From NCBI GenBank assembly GCA_017380475.1, contig JAFODX010000036.1, forward strand, positions 1 to 9,036: 9,036 nt of DNA, read 5' to 3'. The DNA is from Clostridia bacterium (GTDB taxonomy: Bacteria; Bacillota; Clostridia; UBA1381). The position numbers and the translations under genes were made by a program. This document shows, piece by piece, positions 6,588 to 9,036 of this stretch (position 1 is the stretch's first letter; each line of letters starts with the position of its first letter). The notes beneath the pieces were generated by a model. It saw only the letters and a list, made by a program, of their open reading frames with translations, did no database searches and was not told the origin of the DNA.

Positions 6588-6963
6588 GTTTATACTTATT
6601 ATTTCAAGCAAAATCAGGGTAGCTTATAGCAAAAAAAAGACAAATCAGAAAAAAGTATTTACTAAATTTAAAAAAAATGATATCAACATAAAAACCATCG
6701 CAAATGAACTGTATATTCCCCAGAAATATATGTCAAAGATTTTTCTGAAATACTCAGGAATAAGCATTAACGAACATATAAGTATGCTCCGCATAAAGTG
6801 TGCAAATCAACTTTTGGTTGGAGGTCAGAGCATAATTGAGGCCGCACTTGATAGCGGATTTCAGAGCGTACGAACATTTAACAATACGTATAAAAAATAT
6901 ATGGGTATGACGCCGACAGAATATATAAAGAAAATGCTTAACCAAAAAAGGTCCAAGACATAA
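6562..6963 (+). pseudogene. AraC/XylS-type regulator remnant: DNA-binding domain only, sensor domain lost
   Basis: From about 6690 the frame encodes a nearly whole AraC double helix-turn-helix domain: IKTIANELYIPQKYMSKIF (first HTH), then ISINEHISMLRIKCANQLL, and the second HTH with IIEAALDSGFQSVRTFNNTYKKYMGMTPTEYIKKM. The last block is the AraC signature (GF...F...KK..G.TP.EY). The frame stays open leftward to 6562 but contains no ATG, GTG or TTG before the ATG at 6730, which lies inside the first HTH. The upstream residues are Lys/Asn-rich and unlike a sensor domain. Intact family members have roughly 270 or more residues, so about 500-600 bases are missing and the adjacent gene's promoter begins where the sensor should be. 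A 77-residue product from 6730 has no clear ribosome site and only part of the fold. I read it as a deletion remnant. Its former targets were probably the flanking AKR-like and Gfo/Idh genes. Confidence 0.75.
6579..6607 (-). promoter_or_regulatory. Probable sigma-A promoter of the AKR-like gene
   Basis: On the - strand, TTGAAA (6607-6602, five of six consensus bases) and TATTCT (6584-6579, four of six) are spaced by 17 bases. They lie about 45-70 bases before the ATG at 6534, leaving room for the AAGGAG ribosome site. Part of the region is also the decayed upstream end of the AraC remnant. Confidence 0.5.
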
Positions 6964-6981
6964 AATGTCCCGGACCTTTTT
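6945..6981. terminator. Bidirectional intrinsic terminator after the AraC remnant
   Basis: A 10-bp stem AAAAAGGTCC (6945-6954) with GGACCTTTTT (6972-6981), plus an inner GACA/TGTC pairing around a TAAAA loop. The TAA stop of the remnant (6961-6963) is in this loop. The A-run on one side and T-run on the other allow termination in both directions. Confidence 0.85.
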
Positions 6982-7015
6982 CGGTTTTAGTCCTTATTAA
7001 GATAAATCTCTTATG

Positions 7016-7069
7016 CTACCCCCCAAAGGTCTTTCTTTTTCCTCCGGGAAATATCGGATAAACTGCCAT
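7016..7069 (-). pseudogene. Possible N-terminal scrap of a polysaccharide deacetylase gene
   Basis: On the - strand a 17-codon frame reads MAVYPIFPGGKRKTFGG and stops. The YPxFPGGKRK pattern resembles the opening of Firmicutes CE4 polysaccharide deacetylases, in which the catalytic SYDDG follows at once; here the frame ends after six G bases. There is no ribosome site before the ATG. The match rests on a short stretch and memory of the family, so it is tentative. Confidence 0.2.
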
Positions 7070-7144
7070 TTTGATTATGCTATCACACGTCAGCAGAAAT
7101 TACAAGTACGTATCCTTTTTTTCCATAAGCTGACTCATTTTTGC

Positions 7145-7174
7145 TTGTAAATAACACATTTCTTATGTTATAAT
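7145..7174 (+). promoter_or_regulatory. Probable promoter of the Gfo/Idh gene
   Basis: A perfect TATAAT at 7169-7174 with a weak TTGTAA at 7145-7150 (18-base spacing). Transcription would begin near 7181-7183, almost at the first in-frame ATG (7187), which favours the downstream ATG at 7205 as the real start. Confidence 0.55.
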
Positions 7175-7204
7175 AAAAAAAACACTATGAAAGGAATAAG
7201 CTAT

Positions 7205-8257
7205 ATGTTAAATATAGGCATTATAGGTGCAGGACACATTTCCGAGTACCATATTAAAGCTTACAAAGAAATATCCTCCTGTGAGGTTATAGCAATTTCA
7301 GATATTAACGAAGAACTGGCACGTGAGCGTGCAACAACGTATAAAATTCCTGTTGTCTACGTTGACTACAAAAAGCTTTTAGCTGACAAAAAGATTGATG
7401 CGGTAGTCATTTTGACTCCGACATTCACACATAAAGATATAGTTATTGATGCGCTAAACAGCGGAAAGCATGTTTTGTGTGAAAAGCCGCCGGCGCTTAA
7501 TGCCGAAGAGGTTCAGGCTTGCGAAGATGCCGCATTAAAAGCAGGCAAACTTTTAATGTACGGACTTGTATGCCGTTTCAGAGCATCGCAACAGCACATG
7601 AAAATGCTTGTTGAGAGTGGCAAATTCGGCAAAATCATAAATGCAGAAGCTTCAAGAGTTACCCTATTTGGTCCATCACAAGGCTGGCTCTCCAACCGCG
7701 AAAAAGGTGGCGGAGTATTAAGAGATGAATGTATACATGAACTTGATTCCGCCCTATGGGTTATGGGTTATCCCAAGCCAAAAACTGTTATTGCTACCGA
7801 AAGCTTCGCAAACAGCGACAATGCCGTAAACTTTTCACGTGGCGGTTGGAAAACCTTTCACAAGATTGAATGTGAAAGAGATGTCGAAAGCTTCATAGAC
7901 GGCTATGTTGTACTTGATAACGGTGCAGGCATGCACATAAAGGCTGCATGTATTATGAATGCTCCTGTTACGGGCGCAACAGTCGAAGTCATCGGCGAAA
8001 AAATGGGCGCAAGAACAGTTCCTGCAGATGACGGGTCTATAGGTTTGAAACTTGTTGAACTTAAAGATGAAGTTTTTACAGAATCTACACCCGAGCTTGT
8101 TCAGAATAATGAATTTGCAGAAATGATAAAACACTTCACAGACTGCATAACAAACGGCGTACCGTGTATATACACACCCGGCGAGGCAGTTACACTTTTG
8201 CAGATTATTGATGCAATGTATGAATCTGCAAGAACAGGCAATCCTGTATTTTTTTGA
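7205..8257 (+). CDS. Gfo/Idh/MocA-family NAD(P)-dependent oxidoreductase
   Basis: The 350-residue form begins MLNIGIIGAGHISEYH, with the Rossmann GxGxxS loop at G8-A-G10-H-I-S13. An acidic D33 ends the second strand, which usually favours NAD over NADP. The family EKP motif follows (E93-K94-P95, K94 being the conserved active-site lysine), then the substrate-domain signature GGGVLRDECIHELD (168-181) with the conserved histidine H178. Members oxidise or reduce sugars, inositols or amino sugars; the exact substrate cannot be told. I chose the ATG at 7205 because AAAGGA (7190-7195) is nine bases upstream and the Rossmann strand begins directly. The longer frame from 7187 has no ribosome site and nearly coincides with the predicted transcript start. 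It is single-cistron, with its own promoter and terminator. Its near neighbours, an AKR-like protein and an AraC remnant, fit a carbohydrate role. Confidence 0.88.
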   Translation: MLNIGIIGAGHISEYHIKAYKEISSCEVIAISDINEELARERATTYKIPVVYVDYKKLLADKKIDAVVILTPTFTHKDIVIDALNSGKHVLCEKPPALNAEEVQACEDAALKAGKLLMYGLVCRFRASQQHMKMLVESGKFGKIINAEASRVTLFGPSQGWLSNREKGGGVLRDECIHELDSALWVMGYPKPKTVIATESFANSDNAVNFSRGGWKTFHKIECERDVESFIDGYVVLDNGAGMHIKAACIMNAPVTGATVEVIGEKMGARTVPADDGSIGLKLVELKDEVFTESTPELVQNNEFAEMIKHFTDCITNGVPCIYTPGEAVTLLQIIDAMYESARTGNPVFF

Positions 8258-8282
8258 CCAGTATAAAAGTGGTATTTGAAAC

Positions 8283-8323
8283 AAAAAACACGCAAGATAC
8301 AATTTGTATTTTGCGTGTTTTTT
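8283..8323. terminator. Intrinsic terminator of the Gfo/Idh gene, usable from both sides
   Basis: An 18-bp stem (8283-8300 with 8306-8323, a single G/T wobble) and an AATTT loop, ending in six Ts on the + strand. The rising arm starts with six As, so the - strand copy also ends in TTTTTT and could stop transcripts from the DUF3791 operon. Confidence 0.9.
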
Positions 8324-8393
8324 ATTAAAAAGATTTATTTATCAAGTGACTTCTGCGACTTCGCTCACAACTCTTTTTTTTAACAAAGGTTGA

Positions 8394-8524
8394 GTTGTTC
8401 GCTTCGCATGCATTCGTCATCGCCCGCTCGCGGCATATCCATATGCCTTTATGCTCGCTTTCGACTCATTGCGTTTGCTATGCAAACTTATTTGTCGGCG
8501 ATTGACTTCATCGTCGGGAACAAC
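8394..8524. repeat. Nested multi-hairpin element (candidate dispersed repeat or structured RNA)
   Basis: Outer arms GTTGTTC (8394-8400) and GAACAAC (8518-8524) enclose a second pairing, GTCATCGCC with GGCGATTGAC (one bulge). This in turn encloses two hairpins: GGCATAT-CC-ATATGCC (8432-8447) and GTTTGC-TAT-GCAAAC (8473-8487). The left outer arm also overlaps GAGTTGT (8392-8398), which can instead pair with ACAACTC (8367-8373), so two exclusive folds exist. No coding frame explains the pattern, and its base composition differs from the AT-rich surroundings. Confidence 0.5.
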
Positions 8525-8553
8525 ACAAATCCTGAAACAAAGCATCTTTAACA

Positions 8554-8595
8554 CTATATATAGCGTTTCGTGTTTTAGTATACCGCCATATATAG
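8554..8595. repeat. Long imperfect hairpin
   Basis: CTATATATAGCG (8554-8565) pairs with CGCCATATATAG (8584-8595), with one wobble or mismatch and an 18-base loop. The left arm is also part of an 18-base near-palindrome (8550-8567). No T-run follows on either strand, so it does not look like a normal terminator. Confidence 0.4.
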
Positions 8596-8663
8596 ACCAT
8601 CTAAATTGTATCTTTTTAAAAAGTTTATATATGTTTTTAAATCACGGCATACTTTTACATGTC

Positions 8664-8687
8664 ATTTTTCGTACAATTTTTCGTACA
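8664..8687. repeat. Perfect 12-bp tandem repeat (ATTTTTCGTACA twice)
   Basis: Two exact, directly adjacent copies at 8664-8675 and 8676-8687. Each contains the palindrome GTAC. They lie about 55 bases past the stop of the DUF3791 gene. They could be a protein-binding site or simple slippage. Confidence 0.5.
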
Positions 8688-8741
8688 GACTCAAATATTA
8701 ATAGTTGTAACCTTTTTACGTTTATATGTCATAATACAATC

Positions 8742-8948
8742 TCATGCTATCTTTCGGGATTCAATATACATATCGATATCATCGACTATATAATTCGTCC
8801 CGGTTGTGTGTAATGCTTCAAAACAGCTTACAATATATTCCGAAACTTCATAGGTACGAAACAAATCCATTACCTGCTTGCCATTGAGTTTTTTTGCAGT
8901 TTTATAATGCTCAATGCAAAATATTAAAAAATTGCCTTCCTTGCTCAT
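8742..8948 (-). CDS. DUF3791-domain small protein
   Basis: A 68-residue soluble protein, MSKEGNFLIFCIEHYKTAKK followed by LNGKQVMDLFRTYEVSEYI and ALHTTGTNYIVDDIDMYIE. The 'FLIFCIE.YK.AK.L.GKQVM.LF..Y.V..YI' start and 'ALHTTG..YI..DID.YI' end match DUF3791 (PF12668), at the usual full length of about 65-75 residues. The biochemical role is not established. These genes are often found beside DUF3990 genes in accessory modules of gut Firmicutes and Bacteroidetes, which suggests an antitoxin-like or regulatory partner role. The start has a strong GGAGGAGG seven bases upstream (complement of 8956-8963). The ATG overlaps the TGA of the upstream gene in an ATGA junction, so the two are translationally coupled. 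No dedicated terminator follows within 200 bases; the bidirectional hairpin at 8283-8323 could serve. Confidence 0.85.
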   Translation of the reverse strand: MSKEGNFLIFCIEHYKTAKKLNGKQVMDLFRTYEVSEYIVSCFEALHTTGTNYIVDDIDMYIESRKIA

Positions 8949-9036
8949 AAATACGCCTCCTCCGGATATACGAAATCGCCTATTCTTTGTTCTTCGTCAA
9001 ACATATTGAAAAGCGTCAACGGACTCAAATGCCAGA
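8945..9036 (-). CDS. C-terminal end of the gene upstream of DUF3791 (5' end outside window)
   Basis: The - strand frame from the right edge reads WHLSPLTLFNMFDEEQRIG then DFVYPEEAYL and stops at TGA (8947-8945), overlapping the ATG of the DUF3791 gene by four bases. The other two - strand frames close early, and the four-base overlap is typical of coupled genes. I do not recognise the family from these 29 residues. A DUF3990-type partner is suggested by context only, and the visible tail does not confirm it. Confidence 0.6.
   Translation of the reverse strand, partial: WHLSPLTLFNMFDEEQRIGDFVYPEEAYL

Larger units (their letters stand above)
8324..8741. other. Gene-free stretch of about 420 bases holding hairpins and a tandem repeat
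   Basis: No frame here looks like a protein. The one long open frame (+ strand, 8451-8813) is rich in Cys, Ile and Ser, lacks a ribosome site and overlaps the DUF3791 gene. The left third is locally rich in CG dinucleotides and inverted repeats. The right two thirds are AT-rich, with a hairpin at 8554-8595 (12-base arms, one wobble), a self-complementary CTTTTTAAAAAG at 8612-8623 and a 12-base tandem repeat at 8664-8687. Confidence 0.6.

Noticed and set aside
6982..7144. RNA gene or riboswitch before the Gfo/Idh gene
   Set aside because: No tRNA-like cloverleaf or known riboswitch core seen. The region is upstream of the likely transcript start, so it would not be in that mRNA.
7835..8302. 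155-residue - strand frame over the Gfo/Idh gene
   Set aside because: Cys/Phe/Tyr-rich translation without a family pattern and runs through the terminator at 8283-8323; a shadow frame.
8394..8524. Integron attC-like site
   Set aside because: The ends carry short GTT/AAC inverted arms and internal stems, but the RYYYAAC and GTTRRRY core-site order is not met and there is no integrase or cassette context.
8451..8813. Open frame of 120 residues on the + strand
   Set aside because: No ribosome site, odd composition (many Cys, Ile, Ser, Asn), begins inside the hairpin element and overlaps the well-supported DUF3791 gene on the other strand.

Overview
The window looks like chromosomal DNA of a low-to-moderate GC Clostridia species, most likely a gut Ruminococcaceae/Oscillospiraceae-type bacterium. 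Evidence is the AGGAGG-type ribosome sites, the A/T-rich sigma-A promoters, a TmcAL homologue (a Firmicutes tRNA enzyme), a DUF5067-type lipoprotein and a DUF3791 protein. No tRNA, rRNA, CRISPR array, transposase or phage gene was seen.

Left block (1-4800, + strand): the end of an unidentified gene, an AEC-family transporter, tmcAL (tRNA-Met cytidine acetate ligase) and a large TetM/EF-G-like GTPase. They lie 5 to 15 bases apart and read as one operon ending at a hairpin shared with the converging lipoprotein gene. The GTPase is the most interesting gene. It has a complete translational-GTPase body, a long linker and an intact YacP/Rae1-type NYN nuclease domain at its C-terminus. Rae1 of Bacillus subtilis cuts mRNA in the ribosomal A site, and TetM-type GTPases dock at that same site, so the fusion suggests a ribosome-targeted mRNA nuclease. 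A tetracycline-resistance role is unlikely, because the TetM loop that displaces the drug is replaced.

Middle block (4812-6608, - strand): a DUF5067-like lipoprotein with a strong upstream promoter and a leader of about 175 nt, and upstream of it a TIM-barrel, aldo/keto-reductase-like protein with its own promoter and terminator.

Right-middle block (6562-8323, + strand): the DNA-binding end of an AraC-type regulator that has lost its sensor domain, a possible scrap of a polysaccharide deacetylase gene, and an intact Gfo/Idh/MocA oxidoreductase whose start is probably six codons inside the longest frame. The AKR-like protein, AraC remnant and Gfo/Idh enzyme look like what is left of a sugar or polyol catabolic locus that suffered deletions.

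Right end (8324-9036): about 420 bases without a convincing gene. They hold a 131-base nested hairpin element, a further long hairpin and a perfect 12-base tandem repeat. Then come a DUF3791 gene on the - strand and, overlapping its start by four bases, the end of an upstream gene that leaves the window. This pair may be part of a toxin-antitoxin-like accessory module.
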